Below, in pieces: positions 23,331 through 36,084 of a stretch of 64,000 bases of DNA. Made by a program: the position numbers and the translations under genes. Origin of the DNA: Aphis gossypii (lineage: Eukaryota > Arthropoda > Insecta > Hemiptera > Aphididae); contig NW_026083088.1 of NCBI RefSeq assembly GCF_020184175.1, forward strand, positions 41,428 through 105,427. Reading direction: 5' to 3'. Numbering within the stretch: position 1 is the first letter of the stretch; the number at the start of each line of letters is the position of its first letter. Below the pieces are notes generated by a model. It had not been told where the DNA came from. It made no database searches and saw nothing but the letters and a program-made list of their open reading frames with translations.

Positions 23331-24800
23331 TATTCCATTGTTTGTAATATAGTATATTATTTTTTTCACAGTATCTTCGTGATTTCCTTTAAATTTTTCT
23401 TTTCCTTCCCCTTTTAGTGTTTTTAACATAATAGAGCAAAATTCATCTTCTGCTTGTGCTAGTTCAATATCCTCCATACTGATTTCTACATTCGTATTTA
23501 GTTTTTCTATCTCTGTTAAATTTATAGGAAACCTGGAGAGGCTGTCTGCTGCTAAATTTGCTGATCCTGCTTTATGTTTAATTGTGAAGTCATATTCGAT
23601 TAATTTAAAAATGCTTTTCGTTATTCTTGATAAAGGATTTTTCATTGTTTTGAAATATTGTAAACTAGAATGATCACTGTATACAATGAACTCTCTTCCT
23701 AATAGGTATTCCCGAAAATCGTTAATTACAAAAACAACTGCTGCCATTTCTAGCTCTGTAGTGGAAAAATTCCACCCCCCCTTTTAATTTTCTAGAAGTG
23801 TAACCTATGGGGTGTTTTTTTCCTTGTTCGTCCTCTTGTTCCAGTATTCCTCTTAGTCCTTCCAATGATGCGTCAGTTGTTATATAAATTGGTCTTCCTT
23901 CTTTAAAATATGCCAATACTGGGGCTGATATTATTGCATGTTTTAATACCTCAAAGGTGTTTTTTTGTTCTTTTTCCCATTTGAACCCAATATCTTTTTT
24001 TGTTATGTCTATTAAAGGATTTGCTATTTTTGATATATTTTCGATAGTATGAACATAATCCAATAAATGCCCTAACATCCTTGATTTTAGTTGGTTTGGG
24101 AAATTTTTTTACTGCTTCAATGTTTCTTTCTAATGGTTTTAATCCGTGTTTAGAAATTTTGTGCCCTAATAACTAAATTTCAGATTGAAAAAAAAAACAT
24201 TTATTCGTTTTAAGTTTTAGTCCTGTCTCGTCTAACCTGATGAACATTTTCTCTAAATTATATAATGCTTTTTCGAATTCGTCTGCGAAACAACAAATAT
24301 TGTCCAGATAAGCTACTATTGATCTGTATAGGTTTTCGCTAAAAATTTGATTAATTGTTCTTTAAAAAATTGGTGCTGAATTTTTCCAACCCTGTGGTAT
24401 TCGTTTAAATTGAAATAATCCAAAATCCGTTGTAAATGCTAATTTTTCTCTATCTTCTTGTCTTACTGGGATCTGAAAATAACCTTGTGCCATGTCAACT
24501 GTTGAAAAATATTTTGCCCCTTCTAAAGCTGTGAATATATCTTGTGCTCGTGGAATAGCCTGTCATTTATTGTTTGTTCATTGAGTTTCCTAAAATCTAC
24601 TAGGAACCGGTATTCCCCTTTTTGTTTTTTTGGTATGAGAAAAACGGGTGCTGCGTAGCTACTTTTGCTTGGTTCAATAATATCTGCATTAATCATTTCA
24701 TTTATTATTTTTTTTAACTTTTCTCTTTGCTTTGGAGATACTCTGTATGGCGCTTGAAAAACCGGATCTTTCGAGCTTAATTTAACTTCACATTCCTCTA
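23316..24800 (-). pseudogene. Second Gypsy element: reverse transcriptase and RNase H
   Basis: RT pieces on the minus strand include SSYAAPVFLIPKK and LVDFRKLNEQT, followed by several stops and shifts through 24500-24080. RNase H and linker are open: DIGFKWEKEQKNTFEVLKHA, YITTDASLEGLRGILEQ, a break at 23740, then YLLGREFIVYSDHSSLQYF, DFTIKHKAGSANLAADSLSR. The RT has decayed much more than the RNase H. Confidence 0.85.
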
Positions 24801-25199
24801 TTCTAGCACAGTTTAGATCCAGTTGTTCCGAAGTAAATAAATGTTGGAATTTCCTTATTAGAACCTTTGCTTTTTCGGCCTGTTCATTTGTTAGGTCTTT
24901 AGAAATTTTAATAATTGTACCTTGGTTATCACATACATCGTTATTTGTTTTATTAATTGTGAGTAAATTGTCTTTTTTTGTATAATATTCTGTTGTTCCT
25001 ATTACAGTACCTTTGTATACCTTTGTATATAAATTTGAAAAATTGTATAGTTGAATTTCTGTGGTTTTTTTCCTACTTTATTCGTTTCCAGTTTTAGGTA
25101 GTGTTTCTGACTTAAACGGTCCACCGGGTGAATGACTGACGTTCATCAAGTGCACCTATATTTGTTTCAATTTTTATGTTTGTTAATATTTTGGGTGGC

Positions 25200-25780
25200 A
25201 TTAAGGTGTCTTATGTTATAATATGTTCATTTGTCATTTTATCTACTTCCTCTGTTTTATACAGTATCGTAGGTGGTCCATTGTGTTCGGCCCAAATCTT
25301 CCATTTTTATATTATTTATATTATCTCCTGTATAAAATCTTATTTTTTTTTTTGAAATGTATTACTAGACCGTATTTTAGACAAAAATTATTTCCTAATA
25401 ACAACCTGCATGTTAAGCCTTTAAGTACGTATGCCTTTATTTCATATTCAGTACCTTGAATATTTATTTTTAATAATATCGTTCCCATGATTTTTAACTC
25501 AAAATCGTTTGCACTAGTGATAATTGTTTGCTTCTCTGGAACAATTTCTTCTTTGTTTTTTATTGAGAAATATTCTATACATGAAATGTTTGAACCTGTG
25601 TCTAGTATTGCATGTTCTATTTTATTTTCAAATTGCGCTTTTATTGATAAAACTCTATTTTTCCTAATTGTTTCTTCTTGTTTATTTGACTCATATTTTA
25701 TAGCTTTATTTTCGTACCAATTTTTACAAAGTGTAGATATGTATTATTTTCTTTATTAATTGTTTTTTTTTCTTCCCGAG
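25200..25780 (-). pseudogene. Second Gypsy element: aspartic protease
   Basis: The minus strand around 25600 reads AILDTGSNISCIEYF, with the DTGS active site. Further on is CRLLLGNNFCLKYG, the LLG flap region. The surrounding frame is broken by A/T-run slips. This places pol order as protease, RT, RNase H, integrase, as expected for Gypsy. Confidence 0.75.
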
Positions 25781-25789
25781 TTAATTTTC

Positions 25790-27116
25790 CGAAATTTTCA
25801 TCCAACCCGGTAGTTTTTGGTTTTTTGTATTTGTACACTTATCTGCATAGTGACCTTTTTCGTCACATCTATAACATATAATTCTTTCAGCTTCTTTACT
25901 ATAGCGATCTCCCCTGTATCGTTCTGGTGTTTTTTCTCGGCTATGTTCTCTGCTGTATTGATGTCTGTTGCTGTAATTGTACTCTCTATTATTGTCTGGA
26001 TCTCTGGAATGTGATCTGTTTCTGTAACCTCTACCGTTGTTTGTATTTATGTTAGGATCTCTATCACGTGAATTATCTCTGTGTTCATAATTTTTTTGAA
26101 CGTATTTATAACTTGATTTCCTTTCATAATCTTGATTTGTGTTAGTCTCGTTTTGTATATTATTATAGTAGTGTCTCTCTCTAGAAAGTGATCTGTCTCT
26201 ACCATATTGTCTATTTCTGCTGGATTATCTACTTCTGTAGTTAACTCTTTCTGGGTATGGACTCTTATCTCTGTATTCACGTCGTTGTCCCCGATAGTTT
26301 GTTTCTGTTCTATAACTTCTTCCCTTGTCTTCATTATAGTTATAATTGTTATTATTATATCGATTATTTATTTTTTCATCGTCGAAGTTTACCGATTTAT
26401 TTTTCCTTCCTGTAATGTTGATTTGTTGAATATTTTCCCTTAGCTGGTTTATCTCTCTCTTGTATTCTCTATCTCTCTCTATAAACTGTCTTTTTAGTTC
26501 ATCAATTTCTTTTCCCTTTTCTCTTGTTTTTTGATTTAGTTGAGATACATGTTCATTAAGAATTTCAGTAATCACTTAATTCTGTTCCTCGATTATTGAT
26601 TCGAAATTGCATCAATTAATTTCTTTATATTTTTTTTAATGCTTTTAAATTACTATTGTCATGTAATGAAATCGCATGTAAGACTGTTTCTTTTAATCCT
26701 TTTAAAATATATGTGCAAATTTCGTCTTCATTCATATTTTTATTTAATTGTCTACATATTTTTTCTATTTCGGTTACAAAACTCATTATAGACTCTGTAT
26801 CTCCTTGTCATCTAGTTTCTAATCTAACTTTTAAAATTATATCGTACCCAATTGGTTGAAATTCGTCGAGAAACTCCTGTTTCAAATTATTCCATGTCCA
26901 ATTATTATGTTTGTCCTCCAAATTCTCCAAAAATGTACTAGCTGTACCTTTTACGAAGGCTGATAAAAATCTTACTTTATCCTCGTCCTTCCAACCATTT
27001 ACATCTGCTGCTTTTTCATATTGCTTAAAATATTTTCTCACATCCTCATTACCCAAGAAATGGTCTGGTCTGATCATTAGGATTTTATCGTTCATTTTTT
27101 GTGTTGTTTTATTCAA
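25790..27116 (-). pseudogene. Second Gypsy element: gag with CCHC knuckle
   Basis: Gag begins at MNKTTQKMNDKILMIRPDHF (27116). The capsid-like part has FLSAFVKGTASTFLENL and WTWNNLKQEFLDEFQPIGYD. A coiled-coil segment (26575-26400, Lys/Glu/Arg-rich) follows, then a long Arg/Tyr/Asn-rich tail and CYRCDEKGHYADKC near 25845-25890. Frame changes occur near 26810, 26580 and 26230. The gag start lies only 17 bases from the left terminus of the hAT element at 27134, so the upstream leader and LTR have been displaced or lost. Confidence 0.8.
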
Positions 27117-27158
27117 TGAAATAGAATGAATATCAGTGGCGGCTCGTCAGGGGAGCAA

Positions 27159-27175
27159 GTGAGGCTGAGCCTCAC
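27159..27175. repeat. Subterminal palindrome of the hAT element
   Basis: GTGAGGCTGAGCCTCAC is a perfect 7-bp inverted repeat with a 3-base loop, 25 bases inside the left end. The right end carries the related GTGAGGC on the other strand. It could be a transposase-binding site, by inference. Confidence 0.6.
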
Positions 27176-27542
27176 CTAACTATTGTACAAAAAAAGGAGG
27201 TATATATACTATATACTACAATAGTTATAATTATTTCCAATCGACTTTAAGAATATTATATTCAATAATATAATGTGCATTTTAAAATACAAAATAAATT
27301 TATTTTGTCGTATATAATATTAATTATCATAGTACACAATGAGTACAAACTACATACTTCGTCACTGTTATCAAAAATCACGACGAAGACGTTAGTTGAA
27401 CGATATAACGATCTCGATGAAAGCCGAAGTATGCCGAGAGGCTAGTAATATTTAGCCTCAGACGAGTGGGACGGCCGTACAATGATAAAATATATAATAG
27501 TAGAGGGGGAAATCGGAATTTTATTATGAAATGAGTCAGAAC

Positions 27543-30258
27543 CACAAATTAAAATATACTGGATACCCAACGAGAGGTGATAAGAAGTTCCCAAAGTGGC
27601 TTTTCATGTGCAAAGGACTACTAGCTCTCCAAGTGAATTAAATATATACTAATGTCATTCTAATTACGAACTCGACGATTATTTAATAATTTAATATTTT
27701 TAATTTTTATTTTTTAATGCATGCCGTAGTGGTAGTAGGTAGGTATAGGTACTATAATATTATAAAATAACATGACAAAATATTTTGTTAATGTTTAGTT
27801 ATGTAAAATAAGCAATAAATAGATAACTAGATAAATGTATATTTATATTTTTTTTTATGCACAAATGATGTCAACTAATTTAGATAATTTTTTTTTGTCT
27901 TATTTTGTTTTTTTTCGTTTTGATTATTTTTAATTGAAAACTTTTTGGTTAAAAGTTTAAATAAATTTTTATCAAAACCACATCCAATTTCTACTGCCAA
28001 CAAATGTTCCCTTATGGTATTAATACAAGGAAGTGGTAATATATTTTGCTCTCTCAAAAACTTATATCCACTAGGAGATCTAGAAAAAAATACATTTTTA
28101 TTGTTTTAAATCATATATTTTTCAAATTATATTATTAAACTAAAATTGTGTATTTACCTTATTTGAAACAATAAACACAATAACATCCAGTTCTCACTGT
28201 ACCTACGATTTTTAGGATTTTTAATTTTAGAATCATTATATATTTCATATAATAAGTCAGTTTAATTTTTTGGTATATTATTGTTTTGAATTATTTGCTG
28301 GAAACTATTAGTAGAGATTTCTTTCATCTTATTTTTCATTTCGTTTAATGTATATTCTAAAATTGTAATTTTACGTTTTGCTTTAAAAAGACTTTTAATA
28401 ATACCTTTTTTTATCCTTTTCAAATTATTTAGCTGTTTTTTTTTTTTGTTAGGGGAAAAGAAAACTTTTGAGGATTTTCTACTAATTTTATGTTTAATGT
28501 TGTATAGCAATCTTCTACACCATAAACACATGCTACTGTAAAGGTTTGTTAAATTTATATCATTTTTTTTTTATATAATATAAGAAATGTGAGTATATAG
28601 TGAGGTACTTACTTTTTATTGTTTTTAAGTAATACTGTATTACATTTAGAATGATACCATGACTCATAAAATTATATTATTTGTGGTCCAAGTTTAGATT
28701 TAATATCTGAAGTAATATTAAAATTATCACAACCACTACAAATTTTTAGATTATGGAATAATAATATTATATTTTCCAAATCTTCGACACATTTTATACA
28801 ATACAAAGATGACCAACCAATATCTTCAGTTGTAATTTCTTTATTATTTACATAAATAAATAAATTTAAATCTATATTTAAAAGTAAAAAATATATATTA
28901 AATATTAGTAGTTATTTACCATTTAGTTAGTTTAGTACCCCTACCTTCTGTTAAAACAAGTTGTTTTTCTATATTTCTTAAAAAAGTTTTTTTACAATCC
29001 CCTAATGTGTAAAAGCCAACAAAAGTTTTATTTGAATAACCATATAGTTGAATATCAGAAAACCAATTTGATGAAACATTTATCATTTTTATTGCTTTTA
29101 AAATGGATTGAAATATTGTTGAATTATTCAATGGTGATACTTATAGATATACATATAATATATATAATAACTACAAGTACTAAAATATAAAATACAAATC
29201 ATATATGTTACTAAACGCCTTCACTATTTAACCTTTTTGATTATTAACACTTACACTATTACTGTTCCCTGCTTTGGGACATTCATCATCAATATTAATG
29301 TTAAATCTATTAACTGTGGTAATATCCTCATTCTGGGAATAGCAATGATCATGTCTAATGTTAAAATGTTTATTGATCTAGAACATTAATGATATTTATT
29401 AAATCATGCATTTTAAATAAAAAAATGTAAAACTTATAAAAACCTTTTGTTTCTTTTTTAATGGTGTATAATTCAAGTTAGAAATTGTACCTGAAGTAGG
29501 GTTTATTAAATTATTTTGACTTATATTTGGTCCAATACTATTTTCAACTATTGGCTGCAGTTGTAATACTTTTTGAGGGACAGCTCCATTTTTAAGACTT
29601 GGTTGTGTTAGACGTATCTTAAATGTATTTTATAGCTAATTTTTGTTGTATTTTATACAATTATATGATACAATAATTTGAAGAAAAAAGTAATTACTGT
29701 ATATTTGCTAGTTCCTTGGCCCGATACCCACTCTCTTGTTATATCTTGAGGCTTAAAATGATTTTCACAAACCCGAGATTTAGATTTTAACGTAAAACCT
29801 AGAGCTTCATTCCAAACCTTACATAAATCTAAATCTTGAGGCACACCAAAAGTACTTTTTTTTCTTTTAGAATCACAAAATGGAACACAACAACTCATTT
29901 TTGTTTTAAAGAAAAAACTATTTTGGATCAATAAAAAAATATTAAATCCACAAATCACAATAGTTATACGACAGAACAATACTACTAGTAATCACTAATT
30001 AAATTAAATTACCTATGTATTATATACTATTTTTATTATTATAGTATATATATTATATTTCCTAGTAGTTAATTAGTAGTTAGTAATTTAATTCTTGGAA
30101 TTTAAAGTTTGGCGGTAAATTATCTTGTAAAATTCAACACTAATATGATAATAAGCGCTAGGTGTAGTTTTCAACAGCTGTTTTAGCGAGCCAATTTGGG
30201 TCCCCGAAAAATGGTTGTTTGTATAGGTCGTTGGGTATCCAGTATATTTTAATTCGTG
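27543..30258 (-). mobile_element. P-element-like transposon, internally deleted, with 31-bp inverted repeats
   Basis: The left terminus starts CACAAATTAAAATATACTGG (27543) and continues to ...CCCAACGA at 27573. The right terminus (30228-30258) is its reverse complement with one mismatch. 31-bp inverted repeats are a hallmark of P elements. The flanking 8-mers are GTCAGAAC and GGCAGAAC, 7 of 8 identical, as expected for a P-type 8-bp target duplication and GC-rich like known P target sites. The coding strand is minus and encodes a THAP domain plus the N-terminal half of a P transposase. The catalytic half is absent, so the copy is non-autonomous. It sits inside the hAT element. Confidence 0.85.
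27875..29898 (-). CDS. THAP-domain protein, N-terminal half of a P-type transposase
   Basis: The protein starts at MSCCVPFCDSKRKK (29898) and has a full C2CH THAP zinc finger: CVPFC, FGVPQ, VW, then VCENHF. A donor-like GTAATT follows near 29700. Downstream pieces in order: a segment ending LNYTPLKKKQK before a GT (near 29450); a 29131-28916 piece with NWFSDIQLYGYSNKTF; KICSGCDNF (near 28720); a Lys-rich coiled coil (28480-28290); and LREQNILPLPCINTIREHL (28057-27990), the conserved block ahead of the catalytic domain in P/THAP9 transposases. The reading then stops. As a DNA-binding, oligomerising product without catalysis, it is like truncated P repressors; that role is inference. The exon limits are approximate. 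Confidence 0.7.
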
Positions 30259-30577
30259 GGCAGAACGATTCGGGCCTCAGGGTTTGTTAACATTATCCAT
30301 TAGTCATTTGTCGAAACGACGTAACTTCCACTAATAGAAATAGGAATCGGGAGGTTGTCATAATGGATATAATGTCGTGTAGTGTAAGTGTACACTTAAC
30401 AATACTTTTATCACAAACTAAAGATATTGGTTCATATCAAATATCAATCAAATAATAATTAACACAATTAATAATTATTGTTCTATTTGCAATTTTATAC
30501 TGCCAAACTGTCTTAGTGCCTTGTAGTTTTTAGCGTTTGTAGTGTTTGTATTATAGTTTATTGAGTTATAACTAAAT

Positions 30578-32745
30578 ATGTTTCCGATTAATGATTTGAT
30601 TGTGAATTTACTCGGAACACCATTTTCTTGACGTAGTGAAAGTAACAAACGTCAGATATTAGATGACGGTCGTCCTGTAGTTTCCTTACATAATTTAAAT
30701 ATAAAAAATTCTAATTCTAAGATTTGTTCTCGTTCTTTCAAGGAATCTTAGTATGATTCACACAAGTGGTTATGTGGTAGCTTTTATGAACAGCGGTTGT
30801 ATTGTTGGCCTTGTGTTTTACTCGGTAAAGTAAAAAATGTTTGGTCTTCTGATGGTTATTTTGATTTAAAAAACTTGTCAAGAAGTGTAAAAAAACATGA
30901 AGCATCAAAAGACCATATAAATAACTTCATTGGGTTGGTCCGGTTAGAAAAAAATAAAGGAACAATTATTGATGCCTTAAATGAAGGTTCTCGTTTAAGC
31001 AAAATATTGTATAACGACAATGTTAGAAAAAACAGATTAGTGTTGTTACAAATAATTGAGGTTGTAATACTATTAGGTAAACAAGAGTTGGCTTTTAGAG
31101 GTCACGATGAGAGCACTTTATCTATTAACCAGGGAAACCAGGGAAACTTTCGTGAAATGTTTAATTTGCTCATTAAACAAAATGCTGAGTTATTATCTCA
31201 TTATGAAAAAATTAGCAATGTTTTTACAGGCCAATCAAAAACAATTCAAAACGAAATTATACACTGTGTTTATGAATACATAATTGATGTTATAAAATCT
31301 GAAATTAATGATATTCATTTTTTTGCTGTTATATCAGATGATACAACTGATATTGTGGAAAAATCTCAATGTGCAATTACTTTGAGATATGTAAAAAAAA
31401 CTAGTGAGTTAAAGGAGAGTTTTTTAGGTTTCCATGATGTGAGTAGTAGCAAAACTTCTGAATCTGTTTTTAATTTAATAACTAGTGTATTAGATCCATA
31501 TAATTTTAGAACTAAGTTGATAGCACAGTGTTACGACGGGGTCAGTGTTATGGCTGTTCATGTTAGTGGTCTTCAAAAAAGAATTAGAGATGAAGCACCA
31601 AATGCTCTATTTACTCATTGTTGTGCACATCGGTTGAATCTAGTTTTACAACAAGGAAGTTATTGTGTTCCCCAATCTCGAATATTTTTTGCAACCCTTT
31701 TAGGGATATCTGTATTTTTTAAAAAGTCTCCAAAACGAACATTTGTTTTAGATACAGTTATTGGCAAGCGTATACCTATAGCTAATGAGACTCGCTGGTG
31801 CACACGATCAAAAATTTTAAATTTTGTTGTTTCAAATTTAGATAAGCTATTAGAAGTAATGGAATGTATTAGAGATAAACCAGAGTCAGGAATGTAATCT
31901 ATCAATGGAGCTAAAGGTTTTATAAATAGCTTAAAAAAATTTGAATTTGTATTTTTCATGATGATATATAAAGACATTTTTAATATAACTGACACATTAT
32001 TTTCAATTTTACAACTTATATATTTAGATGTGGCCTATTGTGTTGAGCAAGTAAATTCAGCTATTAATAAAATAAAATCTTTAAGAAATGATGATCAGTC
32101 CATTTTTTTTTTTAATGAAGCAAAAAAATATAATTTTCTTAAACGGTCAGAAAGATTATCTGAAACTGAAACTCTAAATAAGTATAAAATGTTACAATTT
32201 GAAATATTAAATAATATTATATGTCAATTGACTAACCGTTTCCAAGACTTAAATAAACTAAAATTTGTATCTCTAGTTGATATTTCCAAATTTAAATCAT
32301 ACAAAACTGCTTTTCCTTATGAAGAATTTAATTGTTTAACTTTAATATATAAAGAGATATTTGATACAGATCAATTGAAAAATGAATTGTCAGTTATTTA
32401 TTTTGATGAGCAATTCCATAACCAAACTATTCAACAATGTGTAAAATTACTAAAAGAGTTTGAAGAGTCTGGATTATTAAAAGAAACATACAAACTGTTT
32501 TGTATTGTTTTGATTATACCATCCACCTGTGTATCTGTTGAAAGAAATTTTTCATGTTTAAAACGTATTAAAAGTTATCTAAGAAATTCTATGACAGAGA
32601 AAGATTATCTTCCTTAGCTACAATTTCTATTGAGAAAGATCTAATAAACACTTTATCAAAAAATGATGAAAAATTGTATGAAAAAATAATTGACAAATTT
32701 GCATTACTCAAAGACAGAAGAATAGATTTAATTTACAAAACATAA
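30578..32745 (+). pseudogene. hAT transposase (TTF/ZMYM1-like, hAT dimerisation C-terminus)
   Basis: Cut-and-paste transposase with one frame from MFPINDL (30578) almost to the end. Domains: TTF-type zinc finger (YDSHKWLCGSF, LYCWPCVLLG, KHEASKDH); the middle block LRFRGH-like (LAFRGHDESTLSINQGN); the catalytic core start FAVISDDTTDI; CYDGVSVMAVHVSGLQKRIR; HCCAHRLNLVL; TRWCTRSK; and the C-terminal dimerisation block PSTCVSVERNFSCLKRIKSY. Lesions: stops near 30630 and 30750, a TAA at 31895-31897, and a frame change near 32612, after which LATISIEKDLI restores the C-terminus. So at least three stops and one shift; otherwise about 720 codons are readable. It sits just inside the right terminus of its element. 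Confidence 0.9.
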
Positions 32746-33043
32746 TATAAAAAAAGATTTATTTTTATAATATTTTTGTTTTTGTTTTAGTATATGAGAT
32801 TTATGAAATAAGTATATTTTTTTTATGTATAGGTATGACATTTGAAATAAATATTTTATGGTTTATTATTAATATATTTTTAAGGGCTAGTATTAAATAT
32901 TATTTATTAATTGAGTTATATTAAAAGTAAACTTGAAACTCATTGACAGCATATTTACAGACATTTATTTTAACAGCATTTTTTCTCCCATACATTTTGA
33001 AAATATCTGCCTCACCACTCATACGGTTCACGAGTCGCCACTG

Positions 33044-33475
33044 CTATACCCGTCATTAGTTTAACCTAGACCCTGTCTAACTCCTGTTGAGTGCTATATA
33101 CAAATATACACACAGATATATAAGTCAGTCGGTTTGTGCGTCCAGCATACGAAGCATTTTGGTGACCAGGCGCGCGTATTATTATTATATCTATTATCAC
33201 TATAATAAGCTCCCGGCCCGTACAATTATTATTGTTCTATTATCTTTTCTTAATTTAGTCTTGTAAAAAATTAAATTTAAAAAATATTGAAGTACATGCC
33301 AGATACACATATTTATTTTGAAAATAACATAAGAAGCATATTTAAATATTTAATTAAAATGATTATGAATACAAATACTTATATAAGGACTTCCAAATTA
33401 TTTGAATACTTTTATATAACTAAGACTGTCCTAATCCATTATATAATAAACATTATATTATACTATAAGAATTAA
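33044..33475. other. Spacer with possible LTR/primer-site remnant
   Basis: TTTTGGTGACCAGG near 33157 resembles the junction of an LTR end with a primer-binding site used by some arthropod LTR elements, but no LTR can be delimited. The rest is AT-rich. Confidence 0.3.
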
Positions 33476-33690
33476 GAGGTTATATTGACACTAATGTTTT
33501 TGAATTAACAGGATTTCAGACGATTTGTTCCTACATGCGAAATTGTGGTGTTCGGCCTCTTCTATTACGCATTTTCAATCAAGATTCATTAGAAAATATG
33601 TTTAGTGCAATTTATACGTGCTTTAGGTTATTGAAATAATAACCCTAACTGTATGATGTTTTCTTCAGCAGGTGATAGCTGTTATGTCAT
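33476..33690 (+). pseudogene. P-type transposase C-terminal fragment
   Basis: The plus strand reads RPLLLRIFNQDSLENMFSAI (about 33550-33615), then after a stop GY.NNNPN. The block ..LNQD.LEN.FS.IR..G..N.NP is the conserved C-terminal signature of P/THAP9 transposases, and the same block (SQDHLELFFSSVR) occurs in the P-like gene at 54.5-58.7 kb. Only about 70 codons remain. It directly abuts a hAT fragment. Confidence 0.55.
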
Positions 33691-35990
33691 TAACAAACGG
33701 AATGTAAGATCAAATGTTATAACTAAATCAAATGAAGTTGTGGTAAATATTAAAGACTCAATTAAAAATAAATTGTTATGCCTTAAAATGGATTGTGCGT
33801 TAAGAAAAGAGAAATCCATTTTAGGAATAAATGTTCAATAATATGCAGCTACTGATACAGTAGTGACTACTTTACATACATTAGCTATGATAGAATTAAC
33901 CCAACAACACACTGCATTATATTTAAAAAAAAAAAGATCAGTAAATACTAAATTATTTATAAAATAAATATTTTTAATAAATAAATGAATATTGATTAGA
34001 TATAATATATAATCATTTAATATACTATAATCACAACAAAAACCCTTCGTAAACTTCGTGTAAAAATGGTTAAGTAAAAAAAAATATTAGATCTTTAAGA
34101 ACTATAAAGATGTGATATCATGAATTAATGCTAAAGCTGAAGTTCTTACAATTTTTGAAATTAAAATACTATTAAATTCTTACAATCACAACTGATGATG
34201 CAAGAAATTTTGTGAAGATGGTAGACATAATGCATAAAGAAAATGATGGTAAGCAAAGAAAAAAATTGTTTTAGCTTTAAAATGTTAATTTTTTGTTTTT
34301 AGTGTAAATACTTATAATAATTTATGGTAAATCATTTTATAACTTACAAATTAGATTAAAAAATAAACAATTAAGGTATTATAGTTAAAAATTGTAAACT
34401 TAATAATTCAAGTAGGTAACAATCACAGTATACTGACAACACTTTACACATATAAAAATTAAAAAGTACCTATGTTAGTATTACATTACATTTATTAGGT
34501 ACATAGTTATTTACCAGTCAATTATTGTTGAACAAAATAAAATTTATAATTTTTGAAAATTTGAAATATATACTTTTTAAGAAGAAAAATTGTTAGAATA
34601 TAATACAAATAATAATCCAACTAACGAAGATTTAGAATTAATTCCTCTAGATGGCTTAAATAGAAGATGATTTAGTGACTGCAATTTCAAATGAAGATAA
34701 TTATCTTGAACAACAAAAAGAATGTTTGAACCCTTTAAATGTGTTAATTCGTTGCTCTGTGCATACTTTACAGCTTTGTGTAGAAGATGCATTTAAATCA
34801 ACATCAGAACGTAAATGTATTTCTGAAATGAGAGAGTAAGGTAATTTATGAAAATAATTTTAAAACATCTATAATAATTAAATTTAATTTTAAAATTGTA
34901 TTAATAATTATTATGATTGTTTGAAGATAGTGAAAAAACTAAGAACACCAACAATATTTTGAAGGATAAAAAGTCTTCATCCAAAAGCTAAAAAAGCGAT
35001 CATTGATGTGGAAACTCGATGGGGTAGTTCTTGTGACATGTTAAATCGTATTTTAGAGATAAAAGAAATATGTAAAGATGTATCCGATACTTTTAATGAA
35101 TTTAATGTAACTGATGATCAATGGCAGAAAACAGAAATTATTTTACGAGTTACCTACATCTTGTATTATTTAATTTTGAACATTATTTTTAAAATATTAC
35201 GCTTAGTCATTTCAAAATTTTACTAGTTATAATATAGGTATATATATTTTTTTTGTAATATTTAAATATTGACAATGTTACTAAGTAAAATCTTTATAAC
35301 CTGCTAAATATGCGACAATCCAACTGCAAAAAGAAGATCTTACAATTGGAGATTTTTATGGAATTTGGCTAAGATGTTACAGAGATACTAAAAAAGTAGG
35401 TTCTTTCAAAGATTTTATCTACTTCAATGGAAAAAAGAGAAAAATACATTTTGAATAATCCTGTTTTTTTAGCTGGTAAATTTGATAAGATTAAATATTA
35501 ATAATAATTGATCAGATAATATTGTCATATATACATTTAAAATTTTTAAATAATTATTATAATATTATATGCCCATTAAATTGTGATTTTGAATGTTTAA
35601 ACTGTTTAAGGTATCTATTTAGACCCACGATTTCAGTGTCTGCTAGACAATAACTTCAGGTGTACAGCAATCAATTTTTTGGTCGATGTGTGGAAAATAA
35701 TTTTATTTTTGGATAAAGATTCAATTCCAGTTTCAAGTGATGAAATTATTGGTATATAATTAGCATAAGATGAAATGGATAATCATGTTAAAGATGATGA
35801 TTTAGAGGATTTTATTAAAACCAAAACATCTATTTCTATACAAGAAATAAATGAAAATGTTGAAGCAATACCAATTCGCTTATTGTTACAATCATTTGAC
35901 AATATTAATCGTTTACTCCATGGGTATTAGACAGTATTGGCAGGATTTAAAGTTGATCAAACCAGAGCTATTTAGATTAGCACAAATGAT
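33690..35990 (+). pseudogene. Second hAT transposase, degenerate and spread out
   Basis: The plus strand holds ordered hAT blocks. LCLKMDCALRKEKSILGINV (33776-33836) is followed by a segment with TLAMIELTQQHTALYL. LTITTDDARNFVKM lies at 34180-34220, LIRCSVHTLQLCVEDAFKS at 34740-34800, VETRWGSSCDMLNRILEIKE at 35008-35067, and LQKEDLTIGDFYGIWLRC at 35327-35380. DPRFQCLLDN is near 35625. Gaps between them look like decayed introns or insertions. It is a different hAT family from the TTF-type transposase at 30.6 kb. No terminal dimerisation block or inverted repeats were found. Confidence 0.7.
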
Positions 35991-36084
35991 CCTAAGTGTT
36001 ATATGTATATGAATGTAATATATTTATTGTATTATATTGGTAATTCTATTATATAATGTGAATCAAGTTCGTTTGTAACAATTA

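Larger units (their letters stand above)
27134..33043 (+). mobile_element. hAT element with terminal inverted repeats, hosting a nested P-like element
   Basis: The left end is CAGTGGCGGCTCGT at 27134; the right end is ACGAGTCGCCACTG ending at 33043. The inverted repeats match in 13 of 14 bases, and GTGAGGC motifs lie inside both ends. A CAGTGGCG start is typical of hAT elements. The transposase (30578-32745) reads toward the right end. The 8 bases flanking on the left are ATGAATAT and on the right CTATACCC, so no duplication is visible; one flank may be rearranged. 27543-30258 is a later insertion of another transposon. Confidence 0.8.
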
